64,000 bases of DNA from JABMQB01 sp964408795 (lineage in GTDB: Bacteria; Bacteroidota; Bacteroidia; Bacteroidales; Prolixibacteraceae), in assembly GCA_964408795.1 (NCBI GenBank), contig CAYPAW010000034.1, positions 7,403 to 71,402 of the forward strand, read 5' to 3'. A program made the translations under genes and the position numbers. Positions 26,283 through 35,258 of this stretch are shown here, piece after piece; positions within the stretch are counted from its first letter, which is position 1; each line of letters starts with the position of its first letter. The notes beneath the pieces were generated by a model. That model saw only the letters and a list, made by a program, of their open reading frames with translations, searched no databases and had not been told where the DNA came from.

Positions 26283-27689
26283 TTACCTGGCGGCCATTTT
26301 CAAGGCTTCTGTGGTGGTATAATATTTCACGATCATATTCGGCACTTCCCATTCGGGGAGACGGCCCTCCACAAGGTAGTGGAGGTATTTTTCGGTTACC
26401 TGGGCAAAATGGGCTTCATGTCCCACCTTGTATTTTTCAGGAATATCGACAATCCATAAAGTGTCGGTTACTTTTCTGAGGTTGAGGCCGGGGTATTTTG
26501 CAGCCAGGATTTCTTCAACGGCTTTTTTAAGAACGGCAGAAAAATCTTCTGTATTTCCCGATGTATTTTCTACATAGAGCGTGGGTTTGAAATTCTCTTG
26601 TTCTCCCTGTTGAATGATCACATTGCATTGTGAGCCCCGCATGATGGAGTAGTGGGTATCACCGGCGCCTTCCGGGGCTTCGAAATTCCAGGCTACCGAA
26701 ACCTTCGCATGAACTCCTTTTATACGATAATGCATTTCGCCGTTACACGGATAGTACAGTACGTCATCTTCCACATATTCCGAGAGATATTCAGGGAATT
26801 CATTCTTTCCGGTTACTTTTTCAAACATTTCCGGGGTTATTTCGGTATTCCACTGGCGGGCTGCGATGATTTCAATCTCTTCTTTTGAAAGGATTACTTC
26901 CGGGAAAGCCTCCCACTGGATCAGGTCCACCAGATGGGTTCCTACATCGGTCATCCCCTGCCCCTGCTGGTTGACATCGAAAAACCAGGCCGGGCGTTTC
27001 AGGGGACTTCCTGAGACGTATTTAAACAGATGGTGAACACTCTCTTTGGTAATGGCCGGCTTATCAGGAGTTCCCGTTTCCAGGGTTCCGAAGACTTCAG
27101 GTATTAGCGATAATTCCCGCTGAAGAATGGTGGTAATTTCATGCCGCTCAGTCATGATGTCGTAGAGAAGAACACCCTTTTCGTTTGCAACCCGAAAAGC
27201 TTCTTCCAGTTTCGAAAACTCTTCGGGGAAGATAACCATGGGTTTATCGGCCAGGACATGGATCCCTGCCTGGATGGTTTTCAGGATATACTCGGTTTTT
27301 TTGGCGTTGTTGCCGGCCGCAACCATCACATTGCCCGGTTTTCCGGCCAGCATTTTTTCCAGGTAATCGTCGCCTGTATACGTTTTTTCTATCCATGCCG
27401 TCGGATTTTCCTCCCGGGTATTGTAGCTTTCGATCCGGGCCAGATGATCTTCAACATCGGGGCCCTCAGGGGCATAGACATAAACGGTAGGATCCACCTG
27501 GGGATACATCTCTTTCTGCACCAGGGCTGCATGGAAATGCCCCGGATCCAAAGTTATGATCCGTACTTCATTTTTTGCTCCGGTAAACATACGTACTGTT
27601 GATTCAGATTCTGCTGACTCTTTTTTTCCACCTGAACAGGCTGAAAGAATCAAAGCCGGCATAAGATAAAGCAAGTGTTTGAATTTCAT
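26283..27689 (-). CDS. Gfo/Idh/MocA family oxidoreductase, lipoprotein
   Basis: A 468-residue protein with a lipobox LSAC (lipidated Cys18), a Rossmann N-terminal half (VRIITLDPGHFHAALVQKEM, then VMVAAGNNAKKTEYILKTIQAGIHVLADKPMV, the lysine-containing motif near the catalytic Lys) and the C-terminal alpha/beta domain with WFFDVNQQGQGMTDVGTHLVDLIQWE. This lipoprotein subgroup of NAD(P)-dependent sugar oxidoreductases would act in the periplasm, where some relatives carry a tightly bound cofactor. It is the last gene of the minus-strand cluster, separated from the next Gfo/Idh gene by a terminator, so it may have its own promoter. Substrate unknown. Confidence 0.87.
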   Translation of the reverse strand: MKFKHLLYLMPALILSACSGGKKESAESESTVRMFTGAKNEVRIITLDPGHFHAALVQKEMYPQVDPTVYVYAPEGPDVEDHLARIESYNTREENPTAWIEKTYTGDDYLEKMLAGKPGNVMVAAGNNAKKTEYILKTIQAGIHVLADKPMVIFPEEFSKLEEAFRVANEKGVLLYDIMTERHEITTILQRELSLIPEVFGTLETGTPDKPAITKESVHHLFKYVSGSPLKRPAWFFDVNQQGQGMTDVGTHLVDLIQWEAFPEVILSKEEIEIIAARQWNTEITPEMFEKVTGKNEFPEYLSEYVEDDVLYYPCNGEMHYRIKGVHAKVSVAWNFEAPEGAGDTHYSIMRGSQCNVIIQQGEQENFKPTLYVENTSGNTEDFSAVLKKAVEEILAAKYPGLNLRKVTDTLWIVDIPEKYKVGHEAHFAQVTEKYLHYLVEGRLPEWEVPNMIVKYYTTTEALKMAAR

Positions 27690-27790
27690 TAAAATTCGTT
27701 TAGAATGATGAATGATTGTTCACAAAGTTAAAATTTTGTTATGAGAAAGCCTATCAATGAAACTTAATTTACCGGCAGGAGGGGATGTTC

Positions 27791-27821
27791 AATAAAAGCG
27801 CTGCTCTTACAAGCAGCGCTT
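27791..27821 (-). terminator. Strong rho-independent terminator after the Tat-exported oxidoreductase gene
   Basis: A perfect 10-bp stem, AAGCGCTGCT/AGCAGCGCTT with a six-base loop, is followed on the minus strand by TTTTATT. It begins 28 bp after the stop of the 27849-29222 gene and separates it from the downstream oxidoreductase. Confidence 0.8.
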
Positions 27822-27848
27822 CAATTCAATTATTGGTTCATTGGAACA

Positions 27849-29222
27849 TTATCGGGCAATATAGTTTGTTCCATAGGGGTATCGTTGGGGACGGCTCAGC
27901 ATGGAGTTCGCCAGGTCGTTGTTGATAAACCTTTCTGTTTCCGGGTTCCAGTGCAGGATTCCGGGTATTTTCATTGCAATATGGCTGATCAGGCACACCG
28001 TGCATGCACGGTGTCCGATTTCCACCGGAGAAATAGGCTGTTTTCGCGACCGGATACAGTCGAGCCAGTTGCCGTGTTGTTCTTCGCTTACATAGAGGTG
28101 AATTTCGTTTTCTCCGATTTTTGATTCCAGGATTTTCGGATCACTGGCGTCGAGGGCTTTGACAGCTCCTTCCGGTATGGGGTCGCTGGCGGTAGCCCGG
28201 TAGGCACCCCGCGTCACAAAAATCCATCCGTCGGTCCCTTCGTAGCGTATTCCGTTGGGGAATCCCCCGCTGGTGTATACCGTTATTCCGTTTTGATATT
28301 CCTGTTTAACCATGAAGTCTCCATGGACATTCCAGGATCCATATTTCGGAAACTGGGCTACGGCTTCCACGGAGATGGGTCCGGTATACTCGGTATCCAT
28401 ACCCCAGGCGGCTGAATCGTAGTGGTGTTGTCCCCATCCGGTGATCATCCCGGCGCCGTAATTCTCATGGCGCAACCATCCGGGTCGTCCGTATCCCTGC
28501 TGAGGATGAACGCAGTTCTCGGTGTAGGGTACCTCGGGTGTGGAGCCCAGCCACCGGTCGAAGTTGAGGTTTGAAGGCACCTGCATCTCCGGGAACAGAG
28601 GTCCTGAGGGATCCCCGGGGAGTCCGATTTTCACGGTATGGATCTTCCCGATCCGTCCGTTGCGGACCAGTTCGGCAGCGACCCTGAACTGAGCCGATGA
28701 CCGTTGCTGGGTACCCACTTGAAGAATCACTCCCTGGCGATGGACGATATCGCTGAGTTGCCTTCCTTCGACAACCGTCAGCGAAGTTGGCTTCTGGAGG
28801 TAGATGTCTTTGCCGGCCAGGGCAGCTTCCATGGCCGGTTGAGAATGCCAGTGGTCCGGAGTGCTGATAATCACTGCATCTAGACCCTCATCCTGGAGCA
28901 TCTCCTGGTAATCATCATAGGTCTTGACATCTACATATTTTTCCTGCCCTGTTTTCCGGGCATAAAAATCCTCTATCAGCTGCTTGCCTTCTTTGGTTCT
29001 TTTTGTATCCACATCGGCGACAGCTACTATCCGGGCTACATCGTATTGCATGACTCCTGGGAGATCATGGCTCCGTGCTATCCGTCCACACCCGATCTGT
29101 CCGATGTGAATTTTGTTGCTGGGAGCTGTTTTTCCAAACACAGAAGAAGGAACAACCGTCGGAATAAAAAGAGCTCCCGCCGTGGTGGCCACAGAATTTT
29201 TAAGAAATTTTCTTCGTTTCAT
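27849..29222 (-). CDS. Gfo/Idh/MocA family oxidoreductase with Tat signal
   Basis: A 457-residue oxidoreductase. It begins with a twin-arginine signal (MKRRKFLKNSVATTAGALFI), so it should be folded with its NAD(P) cofactor and exported to the periplasm. The Rossmann core shows IHIGQIGCGRIARSHDLPG, and the catalytic lysine lies in the conserved GKDIYLQKPTSL. The C-terminal half has the WLGSTPEVPYTENCVHPQQGYG and GMITGWGQHHYDSAAWGM blocks of the periplasmic subgroup related to GH109 and 3-keto-sugar-forming enzymes. It lies in line with two DUF6807 genes and a URO-D-like gene upstream. The sugar oxidised is unknown. Confidence 0.9.
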   Translation of the reverse strand: MKRRKFLKNSVATTAGALFIPTVVPSSVFGKTAPSNKIHIGQIGCGRIARSHDLPGVMQYDVARIVAVADVDTKRTKEGKQLIEDFYARKTGQEKYVDVKTYDDYQEMLQDEGLDAVIISTPDHWHSQPAMEAALAGKDIYLQKPTSLTVVEGRQLSDIVHRQGVILQVGTQQRSSAQFRVAAELVRNGRIGKIHTVKIGLPGDPSGPLFPEMQVPSNLNFDRWLGSTPEVPYTENCVHPQQGYGRPGWLRHENYGAGMITGWGQHHYDSAAWGMDTEYTGPISVEAVAQFPKYGSWNVHGDFMVKQEYQNGITVYTSGGFPNGIRYEGTDGWIFVTRGAYRATASDPIPEGAVKALDASDPKILESKIGENEIHLYVSEEQHGNWLDCIRSRKQPISPVEIGHRACTVCLISHIAMKIPGILHWNPETERFINNDLANSMLSRPQRYPYGTNYIAR

Positions 29223-29373
29223 CTGTTTAAAATTTTATAATTATTTGAAAATTAATTAATTAAAAATTTGAGAACAGATGTAACCACTCCGTTCTCCCAT
29301 GAACTTTTTAACCCATTCTTTTTTGTGAAATTTTTGTTTTAAAAAGTTCATGCTCGTTTCATACTTTCAGGAT

Positions 29374-30267
29374 TTATTCATTACTAAAATTTTCAAATTC
29401 TTCGGCAATGCGGGCTTCCCGGGAATCCCCTTCGTGAACGATTACCCGGTAGCGCAGATGAATGATCTCCCCTTTCTTTAAGCTGGTTCCCTCTTCCTCT
29501 TCAGGCCAATACATCGGTGTAGGAGAAAAAAAACCGTAATCACGGGTAAACCATGGTGCCGGGAACCAGGTATTGGTAGGATGCTGGAGGATGGCCATTC
29601 CTTCTGTTTTTCCCATTCTTTTTCCCGAATAATCCATCCATGCCGAGCGTTTGCCAAAAGTTTCCTTTTCTCCGGAATCGCCTTCCGCATTGACCAGGGT
29701 TCCCTTGTTTGTAACGGCCAGGTCGGGATCCATCCGGCCACTGAACAGCGAATGATTGGTTCTTTCGATTTGCACGTCCTGAAGCATTTCCAGTTGAATC
29801 GCAAAATCAATCTGAAAAGAGGTCGTGGAAGGAGCGGATACGGTAATGGTTCTTTTATCCTTGATGGGGGCATCGGCTCCGGGGCGTTTCCAGATGCATT
29901 CATTTTCCACAACGGCTTTGTCGGCCCCGGATGCTAAAATGTCAGCCCGCAGCGAAATGATTTGACCCCTCTCAAGGCCTTCCTGCCAGTAATTGCCGCC
30001 ATTCACCCTGTCGCACCCAAAAAACAGGGAACTGTGATGCGGGTAATTCGCATTGCGCATGGATGTGACACTGGCATTGGAAGGCCCGTTTACCGGGAAA
30101 AAGAAGGGATACTTTTCAAATTCTGAGAGAACATACGCAGTAAACAGATTCCCATCTACCCGGAATTCGATTTTGTCTCCTGTTTTTTCGGCGGTTACCT
30201 TCGGCTGTGCGGTTGATTGCAGGGTGAGAAAAAGGAGAAACAGCCATCCTGTGAGAAGTGGTTTCAT
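29374..30267 (-). CDS. DUF6807 (PmoA-like) exported protein, smaller paralogue
   Basis: A 297-residue protein with a signal peptide (about 1-20, ending QSTAQ). Family pattern: a beta-rich body with YVLSEFEKYPFFFPVNGPS, NANYPHHSSLFFGCDRVNGGNYW (the histidine pair typical of the family), and DYGFFSPTPMYWP before the end. Members of this family are often linked with Gfo/Idh oxidoreductases and sugar isomerases; no activity is established that I can name. It lies 81 bp downstream of a longer paralogue, which suggests two related substrates or a heteromer. Confidence 0.78.
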   Translation of the reverse strand: MKPLLTGWLFLLFLTLQSTAQPKVTAEKTGDKIEFRVDGNLFTAYVLSEFEKYPFFFPVNGPSNASVTSMRNANYPHHSSLFFGCDRVNGGNYWQEGLERGQIISLRADILASGADKAVVENECIWKRPGADAPIKDKRTITVSAPSTTSFQIDFAIQLEMLQDVQIERTNHSLFSGRMDPDLAVTNKGTLVNAEGDSGEKETFGKRSAWMDYSGKRMGKTEGMAILQHPTNTWFPAPWFTRDYGFFSPTPMYWPEEEEGTSLKKGEIIHLRYRVIVHEGDSREARIAEEFENFSNE

Positions 30268-30347
30268 CAGATACGTTTATTTTATATCGTTTATGGTTGG
30301 TAACGTTCTCCTGTATCCCATAGGAAAACAGGGAATTCGTTGCCTTT

Positions 30348-31607
30348 TCATTTAAACCCCAAAACGGGTTGAAAAGCAAAGCTATTCCAGTATAATTCAG
30401 CCGTTTCGGCATCCATCTTACCGTCAAAGACGATCATTCTGTACTTTAAGGTATAGTTCTTTCTGGTTTTCAGTTTCCACTCTTTATGACGTATGGGTAC
30501 AAATTCGAAATACAGATCGCCTCGTCCTCCGTTCGCATCGAGGGGCCATACTCTCATGGGCTCGGGGTGCATGCGGTTTGACGGGTGACTCAGGAAGAGG
30601 ATTCCTGAGCGGCCTTCTTCTGTGTCGGAAACCCCCTCAACGATACACCAGCGCGCAAAGCTTCCATCGGCATCGATTCGTGTTTTTCCTTCCGAAGTAA
30701 AAACTGTGCAATTGTCTTTTTCCCATTTCCCGGTAGCCCGGAAGCCAATGCCTCCTCCGTAGCGGTAGGCATCCAGCATGATTCCTCCCGGCAGGGGACT
30801 GTTCAGGGTGGTGGTATAGTCGATCATCCATCGGTTTTCCTTTTGTTGGATATTCCAGACCCTTACATCAAGCAGCTCATTGAGGGCTACCTGATCTTCC
30901 CCTTTACCGCCAAAGTCGATGTGTTGTTGCAGAGCCTGAAATCCGGAATAGACAGATCCTTCGTATTCGGAAAGAAAACTGCTGAATTGAACGGTCCCTT
31001 CTCCTTCGCCGAGGTTCCAGAAATCTACTTTCCGGTCACCGATATGGGTCAGGGTCCAGGGTCCCCAGATCCCGTAATGATGGTAATGATCGGGAGGTTG
31101 AATTCGCGAGAGAATCTCACCCCCGGGAGACCACAACGGATGAATGAATCCGGAACGCTTAAAAAGAGAATCTACCCCGGAAGGGGGATATTGAATGCCA
31201 AAACGGTATCTCAAAACAGGATTTTCATGGCTGTACAGGGTCAGATCCTGAGCTTCTTTATACAGGGTAATGATGTTCTTTTCTCCGGCCGGCTCTTCGT
31301 TGGGTTTCATTCTGACCACATACTTTCTGGTTTCCGATTTTTGGGTTATCCCCGGCAAAAGAAACCACAGATTTGCCGAATGTCCTGTTTCGGGCTGGCA
31401 GGCGATTTCCTTTTCTCCGTTGGCAGTGATTTCAAACAAGGCAAGGGTTCCCTTATCGGTATTGTAGTGAATCCCGTTGAGAGGAATACATACTGGAGCA
31501 TCCATCCTTTCGCTATTGCCGGTTTGTAGCGTAAACCGGGCTAATTCCTGCGAATGCGAAAAAAAAGGAAGAAGCAAAAAAAACAGTAAGCATGTTAAGG
31601 ATCTCAT
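30348..31607 (-). CDS. DUF6807 (PmoA-like) exported protein, larger paralogue
   Basis: A 419-residue protein with a signal peptide (about 1-19). The first 110 residues form an extra N-terminal sandwich; the DUF6807 body follows with YPPSGVDSLFKRSGFIHPLWSPGGE and PPDHYHHYGIWGPWT, the histidine-rich signature, and a late YFEFVPIRHKEWKLKTRKNY strand pair. The stop of the URO-D-like gene lies 18 bp upstream of its start, which supports one operon. It is not an oxygenase despite the PmoA name used in some databases. Function unknown; a carbohydrate-active periplasmic role is inferred from context. Confidence 0.78.
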   Translation of the reverse strand: MRSLTCLLFFLLLPFFSHSQELARFTLQTGNSERMDAPVCIPLNGIHYNTDKGTLALFEITANGEKEIACQPETGHSANLWFLLPGITQKSETRKYVVRMKPNEEPAGEKNIITLYKEAQDLTLYSHENPVLRYRFGIQYPPSGVDSLFKRSGFIHPLWSPGGEILSRIQPPDHYHHYGIWGPWTLTHIGDRKVDFWNLGEGEGTVQFSSFLSEYEGSVYSGFQALQQHIDFGGKGEDQVALNELLDVRVWNIQQKENRWMIDYTTTLNSPLPGGIMLDAYRYGGGIGFRATGKWEKDNCTVFTSEGKTRIDADGSFARWCIVEGVSDTEEGRSGILFLSHPSNRMHPEPMRVWPLDANGGRGDLYFEFVPIRHKEWKLKTRKNYTLKYRMIVFDGKMDAETAELYWNSFAFQPVLGFK

Positions 31608-31624
31608 GGTGTACGGTGCTTTAA

Positions 31625-32668
31625 TTATAAAAGGGGAACTGTTTTATCTATCGTTTCTTTAAAAGCCCTGATGTTTTCGGTTGTAACATTGGGGGGCATT
31701 CCCCCTCCGCATGACCAGATCACACGGTTTTTATCTCCGAAGTTCTGCACCATTTTTGCCGTCTCACGGCTTACCTGCTCCGGTGTTCCGGCAGCCAGCA
31801 CATCCCGGGGCGGCAGATTGCCGATCAGCGCAACCTCCGGACCTGCCAGTTTGCGTATTTCGGTCAGGGAGTGCTCAAAACTGAAATTGAAAAGGTTCAC
31901 CCCCATTTCCTTCAGGAAGGGCGTGCTGATAAGCCCCTGGGCATCGTTGTGAAAGAAATTGAGTTTTGAATCAAAGGAATCAAAAATCCTTTTGAGATAG
32001 GGTACGGCAAATTCTTTGCATTCATCCTCGCCGATAAAGCCAACAATATCATCCAGAATAAGAATCCCTTCAATGGAAGGAAAGGCTTCTTTCTGGACTT
32101 CAAGCCAGGAAATGGTGAAACGGGTGATTTTTTCCAGCAATTGATGACTGGCATCCGGATCCATCATCAGACCGGTCATGCATTCCGTAGTTCCCATCAG
32201 AAAGGAAGCAATGTTCAGTGGACCACGGGCTACCGCGATCTTGATCTCGTGTCCCATTTCCCGGATGGGGGTGTGGTATTTCTTGAGCCGGTGGATCATA
32301 AAGGGCAACAAGCCGTCGGTTTTCGGATTCGGAATAACCACCTTGTTCACTTCAGAAATATCCTGCATGATTTTGGCAGCATGCGGTAAATTGGATTCAT
32401 TCCAGATCAGCTTGGATCCAAACGCAGAGGGTTCAGTGCACATCCCGAATTCGGACCAGAAACCGGGAAGAAACAGAATATCGGGGAAAGTCTCTATGGC
32501 TTTCTTGTTAACCTGAAACCAAATCTCTTCAGAGGCATAAAAACTCAGGTTGGAGACTCCATACCAACCGGGGAGCCAGGGACTGTCAATAATAAATCCG
32601 GTTACGGGTTTATCCGGCGTACTCCCGTTAACGACCGATAACATCAAACTCCACTGTTCGTTGGTCAT
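31625..32668 (-). CDS. Uroporphyrinogen decarboxylase-like (URO-D/MtaA superfamily) protein
   Basis: A 347-residue TIM-barrel protein of the URO-D superfamily, outside the haem pathway subgroup. Visible blocks are DILFLPGFWSEFG, IKIAVARGPLNIASFLMGTTE (the methyltransferase-like centre), ILILDDIVGFIGEDECKEFAVPYLKRIFD, and the C-terminal IWSCGGGMPPNVTTENI that fits corrinoid:CoM methyltransferase relatives. The ATG at 32668 is chosen because a perfect promoter lies just upstream; an earlier in-frame ATG (32818) would add 50 non-conserved residues across that promoter. It is the first gene of the cluster and is divergent from the AraC regulator. Such non-haem members in Bacteroidota have no assigned substrate that I know of. 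Confidence 0.85.
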   Translation of the reverse strand: MTNEQWSLMLSVVNGSTPDKPVTGFIIDSPWLPGWYGVSNLSFYASEEIWFQVNKKAIETFPDILFLPGFWSEFGMCTEPSAFGSKLIWNESNLPHAAKIMQDISEVNKVVIPNPKTDGLLPFMIHRLKKYHTPIREMGHEIKIAVARGPLNIASFLMGTTECMTGLMMDPDASHQLLEKITRFTISWLEVQKEAFPSIEGILILDDIVGFIGEDECKEFAVPYLKRIFDSFDSKLNFFHNDAQGLISTPFLKEMGVNLFNFSFEHSLTEIRKLAGPEVALIGNLPPRDVLAAGTPEQVSRETAKMVQNFGDKNRVIWSCGGGMPPNVTTENIRAFKETIDKTVPLL

Positions 32669-32691
32669 AAGAAAATAGGATTGATTGAATA

Positions 32692-32720
32692 CAAATGTAC
32701 ACAAACAGAACACATAACAA
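32692..32720 (-). promoter_or_regulatory. Bacteroidota promoter for the URO-D/DUF6807/Gfo cluster
   Basis: On the minus strand TTG (32718-32720) and TACATTTG (32692-32699) are 18 bp apart. The -7 element ends 23 bp before the ATG at 32668. The divergent AraC gene starts at 32854, so the 185-bp gap is where that regulator could bind. Confidence 0.7.
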
Positions 32721-32853
32721 CAGTGATTTCTTAACAGGTAGTTGTATTTAATTTGCAGTTTATGTATTTTTGAGCTTTTCGTATGGGGGAGGTTGAAAGG
32801 AAAACCGGCTTTCCGCATGATGATGTAAAAATTCGGGGGGAAAGGGATTTGTT

Positions 32854-33753
32854 ATGAAGGTAATGCATGAATACATAAATTTTCCGGGAGCCTCATCCAT
32901 AAAGGTCAAGTGGCGGGATATTCCTCATTTTACCTATCCCTGGCATTCACACAGTGAATATGAGTTATGCTATGTGATAGAGAGTTATGGAACACGGTAT
33001 GTAGGCGACAGCATTGAACCCTTTCAGTCCGGAGATCTGGCATTGATTGGCAGCAACCTGCCGCATTTCTGGAAAAGCGATGAGGCTTTTTATCAGGGAA
33101 ATACGGAATTAAGGGTCAAAGCCATTGTAATCCAATTTCATTCCGATTTTTTTATCAATGCTCTGAATAATTACCCGGAATTTTACCATATTAAGAAGCT
33201 TTTGAATTTGTCTATGAGGGGGATACGGTATTTTCCCCCCACGGTTAGCAAGGCTGATAGTATGCTTCGGGGGATGCTGGAAGTGGAGGGTTTTGACCGG
33301 ATTGTTTTAATGCTTCAGATACTGAACGAACTGGCACAAAGTGATTCATTCAGGGTGTTAGGGAGCAAGGTATTTCCGCTGAAGACCAATGAATTCATGA
33401 ACGACCGGCTTGATAAAGTCGTCAATTACCTGAATTTTCATTATCGTGAAAGGGTATCTCTTAAAGAGGTATCGGAATTATCCGGATACCATCCATCGGC
33501 ATTTTGCCGGTTTTTCAGGGATAAGACCGGCAAATCGTTATCGGAATACCTGAGCGACATCCGCATCGGCTATGCCTGTAAATTATTGATTGAAGGCAGG
33601 CTTACGGTGTCCCAGGTCTGTTTTGAATGCGGGTTTAACAATCTTTCCAATTTCAACCGTACCTTCAAGCGCCTTACTGGATTAACGCCCACCGGGTATC
33701 AGCAACAGTTTCATTTGCAGAACCAACGGATGTTTGCTGCTAAAGGGTTGTAG
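32854..33753 (+). CDS. AraC family transcriptional regulator
   Basis: A 299-residue regulator. The N-terminal cupin (about 1-110) has HFTYPWHSHSEYELCYVIE and RYVGDSIEPFQSGDLALIGSNLPHFWKS, the pattern of sugar-sensing AraC proteins. The C-terminal double helix-turn-helix (about 195-290) has VSLKEVSELSGYHPSAFCRFFRDKTGKSLSEYL and LTVSQVCFECGFNNLSNFNRTFKRLTGLTPTGYQ. It is divergent from the URO-D-led operon with a 185-bp shared control region, so it is the most likely regulator of that operon (inference). Confidence 0.92.
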   Translation: MKVMHEYINFPGASSIKVKWRDIPHFTYPWHSHSEYELCYVIESYGTRYVGDSIEPFQSGDLALIGSNLPHFWKSDEAFYQGNTELRVKAIVIQFHSDFFINALNNYPEFYHIKKLLNLSMRGIRYFPPTVSKADSMLRGMLEVEGFDRIVLMLQILNELAQSDSFRVLGSKVFPLKTNEFMNDRLDKVVNYLNFHYRERVSLKEVSELSGYHPSAFCRFFRDKTGKSLSEYLSDIRIGYACKLLIEGRLTVSQVCFECGFNNLSNFNRTFKRLTGLTPTGYQQQFHLQNQRMFAAKGL

Positions 33754-33759
33754 CCGGTT

Positions 33760-35178
33760 TTAGTACCGGTAATGATCCGGTTTGAAAGGTCCTTCTTTCG
33801 GTACGCCTATGTATTTTGCCTGTTCGTCGGTAAGCTTTGTCAGTTTGACTCCCAGGTGGTCCAGGTGAAGGCGGGCTACTTCTTCATCCAGTTTTTTAGG
33901 CAATCTATACACCCCGAGGGGATAGGTGTTTTGCCAGAGTTCGACCTGAGCCATCGACTGGTTTGTAAAGGAGTTGCTCATGACAAAGGATGCATGACCG
34001 GTGGCACAGCCCAGGTTTACCAGTCTGCCTTCAGCCAGCAGGTAAATACTATGCCCGTCAGGATAGGTAAATTTATCGACCTGTGGTTTGATATTGGTTT
34101 TTTTGATTCCGGGCCATTTCTGAAGTTTGGAAACCTGGATTTCATTGTCAAAATGGCCGATATTACAGACGATGGCCTGGTCTTTCATGTGCGCCATGTG
34201 CTGGGCTGTGATGACGTCTCTGTTTCCGGTTGTTGTCACAAAAATATTTCCTTCTTCGAGGGCTTCTTCCATGGTTTTAATTTCAAATCCTTCCATAGCG
34301 GCCTGGAGGGCACAGATTGGATCTATTTCGGTCACGATCACCCGGGCTCCGTAGTTTCGCATGGAGTTTGCACATCCTTTTCCGACATCTCCGTAGCCGG
34401 CTACCACCACTACTTTACCGGCGATCATCACATCGGTAGCTCTTTTAATGCCATCGGCCAGGGACTCCCGGCACCCATAGAGGTTGTCAAATTTTGATTT
34501 GGTTACGGAGTCGTTTACGTTCATGGCCGGGAAAAGCAGGGTTCCCACCTCTTTTCGCTGATAGAGTCTGTGTACTCCTGTTGTGGTCTCCTCAGAGACC
34601 CCTTTGATGTGTTTGGCGATACGGTGCCACCGTTCCGGATCGGATTTCTGAATCTCTTTCAGGGATTGGTGGAGTTTTTCTTCATCTTCACCACTGACGG
34701 GCTGGTCTAAAAGGGATGGATCGTTTTCTGCTTCGTATCCGCGATGAACCATTAAGGTAGCATCGCCTCCATCGTCAACCAGGAGATGAGGCCCCAGGCC
34801 ATCGCCAAAATCAAGAGCCTGATTGGTGCACCACCAGTAGTCTTCCAGGGTCTCCCCCTTCCAGGCAAATACGGGAATTCCGGCTTGTGCGATGGCTGCT
34901 GCCGCATGATCCTGGGTAGAAAAAATATTGCAGCTTGCCCAACGTACTTCCGCACCCAGTTCCCGGAGGGTTTCTATCAAAACCGCTGTCTGAATGGTCA
35001 TATGCAAACTTCCGGTTATGCGGGCACCCCGTAAAGGCTTCTCATGGCCGTATTTCGTACGCATAGCCATCAATCCGGGCATCTCTTTTTCAGCAATCGC
35101 CATCTCTTTCCTGCCATATTCAGCCAGGCTTATATCCGCAATTTTGTAATTCAATTTTTTATTCACTGCTACTGTCAT
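33760..35178 (-). CDS. ahcY: Adenosylhomocysteinase (S-adenosyl-L-homocysteine hydrolase)
   Basis: A 472-residue enzyme that splits S-adenosylhomocysteine to homocysteine and adenosine with bound NAD. The substrate region has FSTQDHAAAAIA, GDDATLMVH-type sequence (GGDATLMVHRG) and YQRKEVGTLLFPAMNVNDSVTKSKFDN with the catalytic Lys/Asp; the NAD fold has GKVVVVAGYGDVGKGCANSMRNYGARVIVTEIDP. The C-terminus PFKPDHYRY is the dimer-tail signature. The length is normal. It is convergent with the AraC gene, stops 6 bp apart. Confidence 0.97.
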   Translation of the reverse strand: MTVAVNKKLNYKIADISLAEYGRKEMAIAEKEMPGLMAMRTKYGHEKPLRGARITGSLHMTIQTAVLIETLRELGAEVRWASCNIFSTQDHAAAAIAQAGIPVFAWKGETLEDYWWCTNQALDFGDGLGPHLLVDDGGDATLMVHRGYEAENDPSLLDQPVSGEDEEKLHQSLKEIQKSDPERWHRIAKHIKGVSEETTTGVHRLYQRKEVGTLLFPAMNVNDSVTKSKFDNLYGCRESLADGIKRATDVMIAGKVVVVAGYGDVGKGCANSMRNYGARVIVTEIDPICALQAAMEGFEIKTMEEALEEGNIFVTTTGNRDVITAQHMAHMKDQAIVCNIGHFDNEIQVSKLQKWPGIKKTNIKPQVDKFTYPDGHSIYLLAEGRLVNLGCATGHASFVMSNSFTNQSMAQVELWQNTYPLGVYRLPKKLDEEVARLHLDHLGVKLTKLTDEQAKYIGVPKEGPFKPDHYRY

Positions 35179-35258
35179 GTTGTAAAAATTTGCGTAAAAA
35201 TAATCAATTTTCCCGATTTCGTGGAGGAAGGGGTACCAAGTCCTGATGGGTCACAACA

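Noticed and set aside
26047..26352. 101-residue minus-strand frame
   Set aside because: It overlaps the end of the oxidoreductase gene in another frame and the rest is repeat-like non-coding sequence.
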